Positions 22,545 to 30,876 of a DNA stretch of 64,000 nucleotides are shown here, in pieces. The translations under genes and the position numbers were made by a program. The stretch spans positions 372,001 to 436,000 of the forward strand of contig NZ_VTER01000007.1 of assembly GCF_008180445.1 (NCBI RefSeq), read 5' to 3'. Position 1 is the stretch's first letter. Each line of letters starts with the position of its first letter. This DNA comes from Bacillus_AB infantis_B (GTDB lineage Bacteria > Bacillota > Bacilli > Bacillales > Cytobacillaceae). Below the pieces are notes generated by a model, which saw nothing but the letters and a program-made list of their open reading frames with translations, did no database searches and had not been told where the DNA came from.

Positions 22545-23693
22545 ATGAATCGTCCTATTAAAGTCATGACTATTTTCGGGACAAGGCCGGAAGCCATCAA
22601 GATGGCCCCGCTTGTCCTTGAGCTGCAGAAGCACCCTGAGCACTTTGAATCAATTGTCACAGTTACGGCACAGCACCGCCAAATGCTTGACCAGGTGCTG
22701 GGTATCTTCAGCATCACGCCTGATTATGACCTGAATATCATGAAAGACCGCCAGACACTGGTCGATGTAACGACCAGGGGGCTGGAAGGCCTTGATAAGG
22801 TCATGAAGGAAGCGAAGCCTGATATCGTCCTTGTCCACGGTGATACAACGACGACTTTCATCGCAAGCCTTGCCGCTTTCTACAACCAGATCACGGTTGG
22901 CCACGTGGAAGCAGGCCTGCGTACATGGAATAAGTACTCTCCTTTCCCGGAAGAAATGAACCGCCAGCTGACAGGCGTCATGGCAGATATCCACTTCTCG
23001 CCTACAGCCATGTCTGCTGAAAACCTGCTCCGGGAAAACAAGAAAAACGAAAGCATCTTCGTGACAGGCAACACAGCCATCGATGCACTGAAAACAACTG
23101 TCAAGGATGCCTACTCGCATGAAGTGCTTGAAAAGCTTGGCCATGACAGACTGGTCCTCCTGACGGCCCACCGCCGTGAAAACCTTGGTCAGCCAATGAG
23201 GAATATGTTCAAGGCAATCAAGCGGATCGTGGAAGAGCAGCAGGACATCCAAGTGGTATACCCTGTCCACTTGAACCCGGCTGTAAGGGAAGTGGCGGAC
23301 GAAATCCTTGGAAACGACCCGCGCATCCACCTGATCGAACCGCTGGATGTGATTGATTTCCATAACTTCGCCTCCAGGGCAGAGCTGATCCTCACCGATT
23401 CAGGCGGAGTCCAGGAAGAAGCGCCATCACTCGGCGTACCTGTACTTGTCCTGCGCGATACAACTGAAAGGCCTGAAGGAATCGATGCCGGTACTCTAAA
23501 GCTTGCCGGTGTTGAAGAACAGCCGATCTATGAAATGGCAACAGAACTTCTCACCAACCGGGCAGCCTACGAAAAAATGGCCAAAGCCACCAACCCGTAC
23601 GGAGACGGAAACGCCTCTGCCCGGATCGGAGAAGCCATCCGTTACTATTTCAAACAGACAGAAGAAAGACCGGAAGATTATAATCCGAATTAA
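22545..23693 (+). CDS. mnaA: UDP-N-acetylglucosamine 2-epimerase (non-hydrolysing)
   Basis: This enzyme interconverts UDP-GlcNAc and UDP-ManNAc, supplying ManNAc for teichoic acid linkage units and other surface glycans. The 382-residue protein shows MTIFGTRPEAIKMAPL, the VHGDTTTTFIASLAAFY motif, VEAGLRTWNKYSPFPEEMNRQLTG and SGGVQEEAPSLGVPVLVLRDTTERPE. The preferred start is ATG 22545, nine bases into a frame that could also begin at GTG 22536; GAGGTG overlaps the latter. A terminator follows closely, before the tandem array. Confidence 0.95.
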   Translation: MNRPIKVMTIFGTRPEAIKMAPLVLELQKHPEHFESIVTVTAQHRQMLDQVLGIFSITPDYDLNIMKDRQTLVDVTTRGLEGLDKVMKEAKPDIVLVHGDTTTTFIASLAAFYNQITVGHVEAGLRTWNKYSPFPEEMNRQLTGVMADIHFSPTAMSAENLLRENKKNESIFVTGNTAIDALKTTVKDAYSHEVLEKLGHDRLVLLTAHRRENLGQPMRNMFKAIKRIVEEQQDIQVVYPVHLNPAVREVADEILGNDPRIHLIEPLDVIDFHNFASRAELILTDSGGVQEEAPSLGVPVLVLRDTTERPEGIDAGTLKLAGVEEQPIYEMATELLTNRAAYEKMAKATNPYGDGNASARIGEAIRYYFKQTEERPEDYNPN

Positions 23694-23697
23694 TGGG

Positions 23698-23727
23698 ACC
23701 GGCCGCGGAGAGCGGCTGGTTTTTTTA
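23698..23727 (+). terminator. Terminator after mnaA
   Basis: The stem ACCGGCCGC/GCGGCTGGT (one G-U) with loop GGAGA is followed by a run of T. Confidence 0.88.
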
Positions 23728-23755
23728 GTTGTTTTGTTAGAGGTAAATGTAAGAT

Positions 23756-24238
23756 GGAAAAATTAGACCGGAAAGTGGGTGGAATTACCGCAGATTTAGG
23801 GCGAATAAATAAGGAAAGTAGGGCGAATAATTCCAGAAGTGTGCCGAATCACCGATTGGTGCTGGCAAAAAATGTAACAAGGAAAAATTAAACCGGAAAG
23901 TGGGTGGAATCACCGCCATTATAGGTAGAAAAAATAGAATAGCAGGGAGAATAACTCAAGAAGTGTGCCGAATCACCGATTGGTGCTGGCGAAAAATGTA
24001 ACAAGGAAAAATTAAACCGGAAAGTGGGTAGAATCACCGCCATTTTAGGTAGAAAAAATAGAATAGCAGGGAGAATAACTCAGGAAGTGGGCCGAATCAC
24101 CGTCTGGTGTTGGCAAAAAATGTAACAAGGGAAAATTAAATCGGAAAGTGGGTAGAATCACCGCAATTTCAGGTAGAAAAAATAGAATAGCAGGGAGAAT
24201 AACTTAAAGGGTAGGCAGAATAATCATCGGTGTTGTAC
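23756..24238. repeat. Tandem array of four ~124-bp units, each built of ~21-bp subrepeats
   Basis: Units start with GGAAAAATTAAACCGG-like sequence at 23756, 23881, 24005 and 24129 (periods 125, 124, 124). Within them GAATCACCG recurs at 23846, 23907, 23970, 24031, 24094 and 24155 (spacings 61-63). Finer landmarks GAATCACCG 23907, GAAAAAATA 23928, GAATAACTC 23949, GAATCACCG 23970 and GAAAAATGT 23991 are exactly 21 bases apart. The last unit decays after about 24210. There are no unique spacers, so this is not a CRISPR array, and no open frame of note crosses it. Confidence 0.93.
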
Positions 24239-24335
24239 GATTCGGAGAAGAGTTCACCGCATAAAGGAGGATTTATTCCACAAAAACACGAATACATTCT
24301 CGAACTTATACTATCCCGAAGAGGTGAATGCCCAT

Positions 24336-25352
24336 ATGATTGCCAAAAAGAGAGTCGTTCCATTGAAAATCAGGCAGCTTGAAGCATTGTTGAGAAGATT
24401 GCCGCCCCATCATCCCAAAATCCCCTTGATTGAGCAGGATCTTATCAAGCGCCGAACCGGATACCGCGGAGAAAAGAATGTAGATTATCATCTTTCCTTC
24501 CTGCCGGATGAATATCTCATATTTCATGGCCTCCGTTTAGTGCATCTGCATCCTTTCCAGATCGATACCCTTATACTTGCCCCCTCATTTATCACAGCAG
24601 CTGAAATCAAGAACATATCCGGCACACTATTTTTTGAAAAACATTCCCATCAAGTAATCAGGCAGTCCAGCAAAGGAGAGGACGGGTTTTCCAATCCGCT
24701 GCTGCAAGTCCAGCGGCATAAAGTTCAGCTGCAAGGTTGGATGGAGAAGATGAAGCTTCCAGAACTGCCGATCGAGCCGCTGGTTATTATCAGTTCCAAT
24801 TCCACAATCATCAAAACCAACCCAGGCAATGAACATATTTACAAAACCGTGATACATGCAGAACAGCTGCCTGGCAAACTGGAAAAGCTCCTGCCATCCT
24901 CACCCTCACTAATTCTCAGCAGCAAAGAGTTGAACAAAGTGAAAAGAACTTTTTTAAAAAGCCACGAGCCACTTTATACATCAATCCTGGAATCTTATAA
25001 TATCTCACCTAAAGAAATCACCCGCGGAATACAATGTCCAGCGTGCGCGCAGTATCCCATGTCCCGAATTTATGGTGGATGGATTTGCCCGGCATGCGCC
25101 CGCGAGTCGAAAAACGCTCATATCCGCGCTATTCTCGACTATTTTCTACTGCTGGACAACTCGATCACCAGCCGGAAATGCAGGAATTTCTTATTATATG
25201 GTTCCAAAAAGAATACTCATAAATTCTTATCCGCCCTCAACTTCCAATCCTCCGGCACCACAAAAAACCGCCTATACCACTCACCCTCTGAAGAGAACTG
25301 GGAGGACCTTGAAAACCTCTTGAATACTCCAGCCCGGCAAAACAAACCCTAA
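24336..25352 (+). CDS. NERD-domain protein with C-terminal zinc-ribbon-like motif
   Basis: The 338-residue protein has an N-terminal NERD (nuclease-related) domain at about residues 38-150: RGEKNVDYHL, QIDTLILAPS with Asp77, and AAEIKNISG with Glu90/Lys92. These are the D...ExK positions of restriction-endonuclease-like folds. Two CPAC motifs near residues 227 and 244 form a probable four-Cys zinc site, followed by a basic ~85-residue tail. No signal peptide or membrane segment is seen. NERD proteins are predicted DNA-processing factors, but function here is unknown. ATG 24336 is favoured over GTG 24324 by GAGGTG spacing. It lies directly after the tandem array. Confidence 0.82.
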   Translation: MIAKKRVVPLKIRQLEALLRRLPPHHPKIPLIEQDLIKRRTGYRGEKNVDYHLSFLPDEYLIFHGLRLVHLHPFQIDTLILAPSFITAAEIKNISGTLFFEKHSHQVIRQSSKGEDGFSNPLLQVQRHKVQLQGWMEKMKLPELPIEPLVIISSNSTIIKTNPGNEHIYKTVIHAEQLPGKLEKLLPSSPSLILSSKELNKVKRTFLKSHEPLYTSILESYNISPKEITRGIQCPACAQYPMSRIYGGWICPACARESKNAHIRAILDYFLLLDNSITSRKCRNFLLYGSKKNTHKFLSALNFQSSGTTKNRLYHSPSEENWEDLENLLNTPARQNKP

Positions 25353-25377
25353 GGAAAAATGCCGAAAGGAGCCTCAC

Positions 25378-27618
25378 ATGAAAAAAATTTTCCTCATCAT
25401 CAGTCTGTTTGCGGTCATGCTCAGTACCCAAGTGAATGCAAGGACACTGCAGATCCCGCCGCTTCCGGCTGAACCGGAGGATGCAGAGCGTGTGGCGATT
25501 GTCCTGATGAAAGAAGGGCAAACCGAACAGGACCGGAACATCCTTCTCCGGAAATACCCTGAATTACATCTTAGGCAAAGTTTCCAGGAGGCATTGAACG
25601 GTTTTTCAGTAAAGGGGCCAATCAAAACGCTGGACCGGCTTGCCGAAGAAGAGGAAGTCCTGACCATATCCCAGTTGGTCACTTATCAGGCAGAAAATGA
25701 GGATGGCATCAGCCTGATTGGCAGCCATACAGTCAGGGGGCTGTTTGATGAGAAGGGGGAGCGGCTGTCGGGGAAGGGTGTCACCATCGGTGTTATTGAT
25801 ACGGGAATTGATTATAATCATCCAGACCTGCGGAGGAATTACGCCGGCGGGCGCGACCTGGTGGACCAGGATAATGATCCGATGGAAACGGTCAGGACGG
25901 CAGGAGAGGATACTTTTCACGGAACACATGTGGCGGGAGTGATTGCAGCCAATGGCAAAATGAGGGGAGTGGCGCCTGATGCAAAGATCATTGCCTACCG
26001 GGCGCTCGGTCCTGGCGGTGCGGGTACAACGGAGCAGGTGATTGCTGCCGTTGAACAGGCCATCAAGGATAAGGTCGATATATTGAATCTATCGCTCGGC
26101 AACAGTGTCAATGGTCCGGATCTGCCCATCAGCCTTGCTTTGAATAAAGCAGTCGATAAGGGCATTACCGCTGTCACTTCATCTGGAAATTCAGGACCGA
26201 ACACCTGGACGGTCGGCTCGCCGGGTACTGCCTCCAAAGCGATATCGGTAGGCGCCTCTACACCAAAGCTGCGGATTCCATATCTTGATTTCGGAAGCGG
26301 AAAGAAAGTGAAACTGAATCCCCTACAAGGCTCTTCTCTCTGGAGTTTAGACCGCTCCTATGAGCTGGCATTCGGCGGGCTTGGCAAACCAGAAGAGCTA
26401 ATGCAGACAAAAGGTAAAATTGCCCTCATTCAGAGGGGAGGCCTTACCTTTTCACAAAAAGCCAAAAATGCCAGGCAGGCAGGCGCGATTGCAGTCATTA
26501 TCTACAATAATACAGACGGAAGCTTTGCAGGCAATCTAGAGGAGGATGCAGGCCTGCCAGTTGTGTCGCTCTCTAAGCAGGATGGGGAGCAGTTGAGAAA
26601 GCGCCTGCAGGAAGAAACGGTGCTGGCCCGGACATATATAATAGAAGAAAAGGATATTCTTGCCGATTTCAGCTCCCGCGGACCTGTGACCGATACTTGG
26701 GAAATCAAGCCAGATGTACTTGCCCCGGGTGTGGCTATCAGCAGTACGGTTCCCGGGGGATATCTGCCATTGCAGGGAACGAGCATGGCCTCACCCCATG
26801 TGGCAGGTGCATGTGCGCTGATTAAACAGGCCCATCCTGATTGGAGTCCGGAAGAAATCAAAGCTTCGCTCATGAATACGGCTCTGCCTCTTTATAATGA
26901 AGAAGGCATGCTGTACAGGACCTATGAACAAGGGGCAGGCCGAATCCAGGTCGAAGAAGCGGTGAAGACCCCTGCCTTAGTGACGCCTGGTTCACTTCAG
27001 TTTGGCAAGTTCAAGATAGCCGGCCGCGAAAATGAGCATGTACGGTATCTGACTGTTGAAAATACAGGCAGTCGAACAGAATCGTATTCATTCGCTGTAC
27101 CCGCTAATATAAGGGGGATTGAATGGGAGATGCCGCTCGCCTTTCGCCTTGAACCCGGGGGGCAAAAGAAGGTCGCTATCAAGATGAGAATAGACCCGGA
27201 AGAGTTCAAACAGAAAATTCATGATGGGCGGCTTGTCCTGAACGCCGGAAGCAGGAAAGTCAGCATCCCGTATTTGTATGTCCTCGAGGAGCCGGACTAC
27301 CCGCGAGTAATGGGGTTCGATTTTGGCAGGGGAGATAACGGAGGGAGCTATCGTTATGAAGTCTACCTTCCTGGCGGGGCGGAAGAATTCGGGATTGCGC
27401 TGTTTGATCCTGATACACTCCGGTTCATTCAATTCCTTGACTGGAAGAGGGGAGCAGGCAAAGGGCAGATCCGCAAGGAATTAGCAACCGATGATCTGCC
27501 TCCGGACGGTGTCTACATTGCTCAGGTGTTTGCAAGGAAAGCCGGCAGGCAGGATATGATTGAGGCCTATCTGGAGGTAAAAAAAGAAGAAGATGAGGGT
27601 GCGATTGGAGCGAGATAA
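25378..27618 (+). CDS. Secreted subtilisin-like serine protease with PA insert (Vpr-like)
   Basis: This 746-residue extracellular protease has a signal peptide (about 1-21) and an I9-type propeptide (about 36-105). The S8 catalytic domain has Asp141 in GVIDTGIDYNHPDL, His181 in FHGTHVAG, oxyanion Asn271 in SSGNSGP and Ser469 in QGTSMASPHVAG. A PA domain (about 330-425, GKIALIQRGGLTFSQKAKNARQAGA) interrupts it, as in Vpr. The C-terminal ~220 residues are a beta-rich Fn3-like region. The full triad is intact. ATG 25378 follows AAAGGAG, 25 bases after the NERD gene, so co-transcription is possible. Confidence 0.92.
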   Translation: MKKIFLIISLFAVMLSTQVNARTLQIPPLPAEPEDAERVAIVLMKEGQTEQDRNILLRKYPELHLRQSFQEALNGFSVKGPIKTLDRLAEEEEVLTISQLVTYQAENEDGISLIGSHTVRGLFDEKGERLSGKGVTIGVIDTGIDYNHPDLRRNYAGGRDLVDQDNDPMETVRTAGEDTFHGTHVAGVIAANGKMRGVAPDAKIIAYRALGPGGAGTTEQVIAAVEQAIKDKVDILNLSLGNSVNGPDLPISLALNKAVDKGITAVTSSGNSGPNTWTVGSPGTASKAISVGASTPKLRIPYLDFGSGKKVKLNPLQGSSLWSLDRSYELAFGGLGKPEELMQTKGKIALIQRGGLTFSQKAKNARQAGAIAVIIYNNTDGSFAGNLEEDAGLPVVSLSKQDGEQLRKRLQEETVLARTYIIEEKDILADFSSRGPVTDTWEIKPDVLAPGVAISSTVPGGYLPLQGTSMASPHVAGACALIKQAHPDWSPEEIKASLMNTALPLYNEEGMLYRTYEQGAGRIQVEEAVKTPALVTPGSLQFGKFKIAGRENEHVRYLTVENTGSRTESYSFAVPANIRGIEWEMPLAFRLEPGGQKKVAIKMRIDPEEFKQKIHDGRLVLNAGSRKVSIPYLYVLEEPDYPRVMGFDFGRGDNGGSYRYEVYLPGGAEEFGIALFDPDTLRFIQFLDWKRGAGKGQIRKELATDDLPPDGVYIAQVFARKAGRQDMIEAYLEVKKEEDEGAIGAR

Positions 27619-27640
27619 TGCCTCGCTCCAATTGCAAGTT
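27601..27640 (+). terminator. Hairpin overlapping the stop of the Vpr-like gene
   Basis: The perfect 11-bp stem ATTGGAGCGAG/CTCGCTCCAAT (27604-27614 with 27622-27632) extends to ~14 bp with a wobble. It is followed by AAGTTATTATT rather than a clean T-run. Confidence 0.6.
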
Positions 27641-27723
27641 ATTATTCGAAAAAAAATCCGAAAATAGTGTGAACAAAGACTTTTCCGTTACGGGAGATTG
27701 TGAACTTTTTCACTCCGAATGCA

Positions 27724-27752
27724 TTGACATTGACAGATGCCTATTGTATGCT
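27724..27752 (+). promoter_or_regulatory. Sigma-A promoter for the atp operon
   Basis: TTGACA (27724-27729, a consensus -35, immediately repeated at 27730-27735), 17-base spacer, TATGCT (27747-27752). The leader to atpZ is about 185 nt. The rest of the 27619-27945 interval shows no gene. Confidence 0.7.
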
Positions 27753-27945
27753 TACAAAGGGTATAAAATGATAGGGTTTTCACAGATTTCATGCGGAAGA
27801 AAATTACCTCAATCTGCATGATATCAACAATGAAAACACTTACCTCAATTCAAACACCATTCTCTTTTCACTAGCAGGAAATCCTGCATTCTCAAGACTT
27901 AAATTCGTCAAAGGAATACATTTCCAGTGTGGAGGATGCGTTATC

Positions 27946-28167
27946 ATGCGTCGAAAAGACCGCCACCCGTTTCAAGCCATGGCTTTAATGTCCGCCATCC
28001 TTTCCCAATTAGTAGGCTCCGTCCTGATCGGCATCTTCCTTGGAAGATGGCTTGATGATGTGATTGGAACCGAGCCGTTATTCCTGATAGTCGGATTGCT
28101 TATAGGATTGGCCGCAGGGACTTATGCCATGCTTCACCTGGTCAGACGTTTCTTTACAGGAGACTAA
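27946..28167 (+). CDS. atpZ: AtpZ, small membrane protein of the ATP synthase operon
   Basis: The 73-residue protein has two hydrophobic helices (about 11-33 and 43-66) with SAILSQLVGSVLIGIFLGRWLD, typical of the AtpZ/AtpQ family. In Bacillus pseudofirmus OF4 AtpZ and AtpI were reported to support Mg2+ uptake linked to the ATP synthase; AtpI also has a c-ring assembly role in some bacteria. ATG 27946 follows GGAGG. It is six bases ahead of atpI. B. subtilis 168 lacks this gene as far as I recall. Confidence 0.85.
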   Translation: MRRKDRHPFQAMALMSAILSQLVGSVLIGIFLGRWLDDVIGTEPLFLIVGLLIGLAAGTYAMLHLVRRFFTGD

Positions 28168-28173
28168 CAGCCT

Positions 28174-28548
28174 ATGCCAGACCTCAAAACAATGTTTATA
28201 CGGCAGTGCAAATACATATTCCTACTGCTGTCAGTCTATGTGCTCGGCTGGGGGTTCACCTCTTATCAATCTATTTTTATGGGGCTGATATTGGGGACAA
28301 GCCTGAGCCTGTTCAATTTATGGCTGATGGTAAGGAAGACGGACCAGCTTGGGGAAGCGGCAGCCAATGGCCAAAGGATGCGGTCGCTCGGGATGCTGTC
28401 GAGGATGGCGACGGCAGTGCTTGCCGTCATGATCAGCATGAAGTACCCGGATGAGGTGCACCTGATCAGCGTAGTTCTGGGATTAATGACATCATATATT
28501 GTCATTATGATAGATTATTTTCTTCAACTTTTTGTTTTACGTAAATAG
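28174..28548 (+). CDS. atpI: ATP synthase protein I
   Basis: This 124-residue membrane protein with four predicted helices (WGFTSYQSIFMGLILGTSLSLFNLWLMVRK in the middle) is of the AtpI/UncI family, which precedes atpB in most atp operons. It is an accessory factor for c-ring assembly or Mg2+ supply rather than a stoichiometric subunit. ATG 28174 lies six bases after atpZ, and the stop is 21 bases before the atpB start. Confidence 0.9.
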   Translation: MPDLKTMFIRQCKYIFLLLSVYVLGWGFTSYQSIFMGLILGTSLSLFNLWLMVRKTDQLGEAAANGQRMRSLGMLSRMATAVLAVMISMKYPDEVHLISVVLGLMTSYIVIMIDYFLQLFVLRK

Positions 28549-28569
28549 CCGGGAAGAGAGGTGAATACT

Positions 28570-29280
28570 GTGCATCATGAAGCACCTATAGTTGAATTTC
28601 TTGGTTTGAACTTCAACTTGGCAAACATGTTGATGATTACAGTTGCCAGTGCCATTGTTTTCATCATCGCTGTTCTTTCCACTCGTACGCTCGCCATGAA
28701 ACCAACCGGAATGCAGAACTTTTTCGAATGGATCATGGATTTTGTAAAAAACATCATCAACAGTACGATGGACTGGAAAGATGGCGGAAGATTCCATATC
28801 CTTGGAATCACCATTATTATGTATGTTTTTGTTTCAAATATGCTGGGGCTTCCGTTCTCCGTGGTCATCAATGACCAATTATGGTGGAAATCGCCTACAG
28901 CAGACCCTGCCGTAACGCTGACTTTGGCAGTTATGGTAGTTGGATTATCGCACTATTACGGTGTAAAGCTTCGGGGAGTAGGGGAATACGGAAAAGAATT
29001 TTTCCGTCCATTCTGGTTCATGTTCCCGATCAAGATCATCGAGGAGTTTGCCAACACGCTTACACTCGGCCTTCGTCTTTATGGTAACATCTATGCGGGT
29101 GAAATCCTGCTGACACTGATTGCCGGAAGCCTGGCATCAGGATGGGTTGGACATCTGGCCGCGATTGTACCAATGCTTGCATGGCAAGGGTTCTCAATAT
29201 TTGTCGGCGCAATCCAGGCATTTATTTTCTGTATGTTAACAATGGTTTATCTCTCTCATAAAGTGAGCTCTGACCATTAA
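28570..29280 (+). CDS. atpB: ATP synthase Fo subunit a
   Basis: Subunit a forms the two half-channels that carry protons to and from the c-ring. The 236-residue protein has about five membrane helices and the essential Arg in FANTLTLGLRLYGNIYAGEILL. The C-terminal helix is IQAFIFCMLTMVYLSHKVSSDH. GTG 28570 (spacing seven bases from GAGAGGTG) is preferred; GTG 28561 in the same frame is an alternative. The LRLYGNI segment reads like neutrophilic Bacillus rather than alkaliphiles. Confidence 0.95.
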   Translation: MHHEAPIVEFLGLNFNLANMLMITVASAIVFIIAVLSTRTLAMKPTGMQNFFEWIMDFVKNIINSTMDWKDGGRFHILGITIIMYVFVSNMLGLPFSVVINDQLWWKSPTADPAVTLTLAVMVVGLSHYYGVKLRGVGEYGKEFFRPFWFMFPIKIIEEFANTLTLGLRLYGNIYAGEILLTLIAGSLASGWVGHLAAIVPMLAWQGFSIFVGAIQAFIFCMLTMVYLSHKVSSDH

Positions 29281-29355
29281 TATATACCTGTTCATTCTAT
29301 GAACAAAACATCAAACACTATATTAATTTATACAATCCTAAGGAGGAAATTTATA

Positions 29356-29568
29356 ATGGGTCTTTTAGCAGCAGCAATTGCAATTGGTTTGGCAGCACTA
29401 GGTGCCGGTATTGGTAACGGTCTTATCGTATCACGTACAGTTGAGGGGATTGCCCGTCAGCCGGAAGCTCGCGGAATGCTTCAAACAACTATGTTCATCG
29501 GGGTAGCGTTAGTTGAGGCCGTGCCGATCATCGCAGTTGTTATCGCGTTCATGGTTATTGGTCAATAA
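29356..29568 (+). CDS. atpE: ATP synthase Fo subunit c
   Basis: The proteolipid forms the rotor ring. The 70-residue hairpin has helix 1 with the GAGIGNG (GxGxG) packing motif and helix 2 with the proton-carrying Glu in GVALVEAVPII. The glycine motif and the Ala at the position that is Pro in PxxExxP are of the neutrophile type, unlike alkaliphilic Bacillus. AGGAGG eight bases before ATG 29356 is the strongest Shine-Dalgarno in the operon, in line with the need for many copies per complex. Confidence 0.97.
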   Translation: MGLLAAAIAIGLAALGAGIGNGLIVSRTVEGIARQPEARGMLQTTMFIGVALVEAVPIIAVVIAFMVIGQ

Positions 29569-29585
29569 TTATAAGCAGAACACAT

Positions 29586-29625
29586 AATGGCGAAGATCAT
29601 GGATGTGACCCTTCGCCATTCCTTT
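29586..29625 (+). promoter_or_regulatory. Hairpin in the long atpE-atpF spacer
   Basis: A perfect 10-bp stem AATGGCGAAG/CTTCGCCATT (29586-29595 with 29611-29620) with a 15-nt loop is followed by CCTTTATG. The spacer to atpF is 217 bases, unusually long within an operon. It may be an RNA processing or 3'-protecting element favouring atpE mRNA. Confidence 0.55.
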
Positions 29626-29785
29626 ATGCCCAGGTGCGGATGCGCCTTAATCTTGGAGGTCCGCTTAGCCTGTGCAGGCGGATGCAAACTGGCTTTTTGA
29701 ATCTGAAAGAACCGAATTCATATGATGAAATTCGTTAACTTGTTGATAGGGAAAGTGGAAGACTCTTGAAGGGAGTGAATCGAGG

Positions 29786-30319
29786 GTGTTAGCAAGCAAT
29801 TTAGTATTAGGCGCTGCAGAAGGCGCAGCACATACAGCATTCAACGGCGGGGATATCTTATTCCAGCTGGCTATGTTTATCATTTTGTTGGCATTGCTCA
29901 AGAAATTTGCATGGGGTCCTTTAATGGGCATCATGAAACAGCGTGAAGAGCATATTGCCAATGAAATCGGCGCGGCTGAACAAAGCCGTGTTGAAGCAAA
30001 TAAGCTTCTGGAAGAGCAGAGAAGCCTTCTGAAAGAAGCACGCACAGACGCTCAGAACCTGATCGAAGGTGCGAAGAAGCAAGGCGACGTGCAGCGCGAG
30101 GAAATCATCGCCGCAGCGCGTGCTGAAGCAGAGCGCGTCAAAGAATCAGCTAAGCTGGAAATCGATCAGCAGAAAGAAAAAGCAGTTGCCGCAATCCGCG
30201 AGCAGGTTGCTTCACTGTCTGTCCTTATTGCTTCCAAGGTTATTGAGAAGGAACTGAGTGCAGCAGACCAGGAAAAGCTGATCAATGAATACATTCAAGA
30301 GGCAGGAGAAAACCGATGA
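29786..30319 (+). CDS. atpF: ATP synthase Fo subunit b
   Basis: Subunit b is the peripheral stalk that joins Fo to F1. The 177-residue protein has one N-terminal membrane helix (about 22-42, GGDILFQLAMFIILLALLKKF) and then a long charged alpha-helix rich in Glu, Lys and Ala that dimerises. It starts at GTG 29786 after GGGAGTGA. Its stop overlaps the atpH start by four bases (ATGA). Confidence 0.95.
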   Translation: MLASNLVLGAAEGAAHTAFNGGDILFQLAMFIILLALLKKFAWGPLMGIMKQREEHIANEIGAAEQSRVEANKLLEEQRSLLKEARTDAQNLIEGAKKQGDVQREEIIAAARAEAERVKESAKLEIDQQKEKAVAAIREQVASLSVLIASKVIEKELSAADQEKLINEYIQEAGENR

Positions 30320-30852
30320 GCGGCTCTACAGTAGCAAAGCGCTATGCGTTGGCTCTGTTCCAGCTTGCGAATGAACATCAGCTTCTTGGCCAAATGGAAG
30401 AAGACCTTCGCATCGTCAAAGATGTCGTAAACAATAATAAGGGCCTGGATGCAGTCCTGAAATCCCCGAAACTTGAGAATGATGAGAAGAAAGGGATCAT
30501 CAAAACTGCCTTCGCGTCTGTTAATCCTTTAGTACTTAATACACTTATGCTATTGATTGACCGCCACCGTGAAGATCAATTCTCTGATCTTGCGGAGGAG
30601 TTCATCAGCCTTGCGAATGACGCAAGGGGCATTGCGGAAGCAAAGGTCTACTCAGTCCGTCCGCTGACAGAGGCTGAGAGCAGCGAGCTATCTGCTGCAT
30701 TTGCATCAAGGGTCGGAAAAACGTCCCTCCGCATCGAGAATATCGTGGACCCGGGCCTGCTCGGCGGCATCAAGCTCCGCATCGGAAACAGGATTTTCGA
30801 CGGCAGCATGCGCGGCAAGCTGGAACGTCTGGAACGTCAATTATTAAGCTAA
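30316..30852 (+). CDS. atpH: ATP synthase F1 subunit delta
   Basis: Delta caps the F1 head and binds the b stalk. The 178-residue protein has the N-terminal helical bundle (VAKRYALALFQLANEH) and the C-terminal signature IVDPGLLGGIKLRIGNRIFDGSMRGKLERL. Translation is coupled to atpF by the ATGA overlap. Confidence 0.95.
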   Translation: MSGSTVAKRYALALFQLANEHQLLGQMEEDLRIVKDVVNNNKGLDAVLKSPKLENDEKKGIIKTAFASVNPLVLNTLMLLIDRHREDQFSDLAEEFISLANDARGIAEAKVYSVRPLTEAESSELSAAFASRVGKTSLRIENIVDPGLLGGIKLRIGNRIFDGSMRGKLERLERQLLS

Positions 30853-30876
30853 GATTTATAGATAGGGGTGAAACTC

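Noticed and set aside
22650..23363. 237-codon frame antisense to mnaA
   Set aside because: Opposite conserved mnaA sequence, no independent signals.
23756..24238. Possible CRISPR array
   Set aside because: Units are continuous repeats without unique spacers, there are no cas genes nearby, and the period resolves to 21 and 62 bases.
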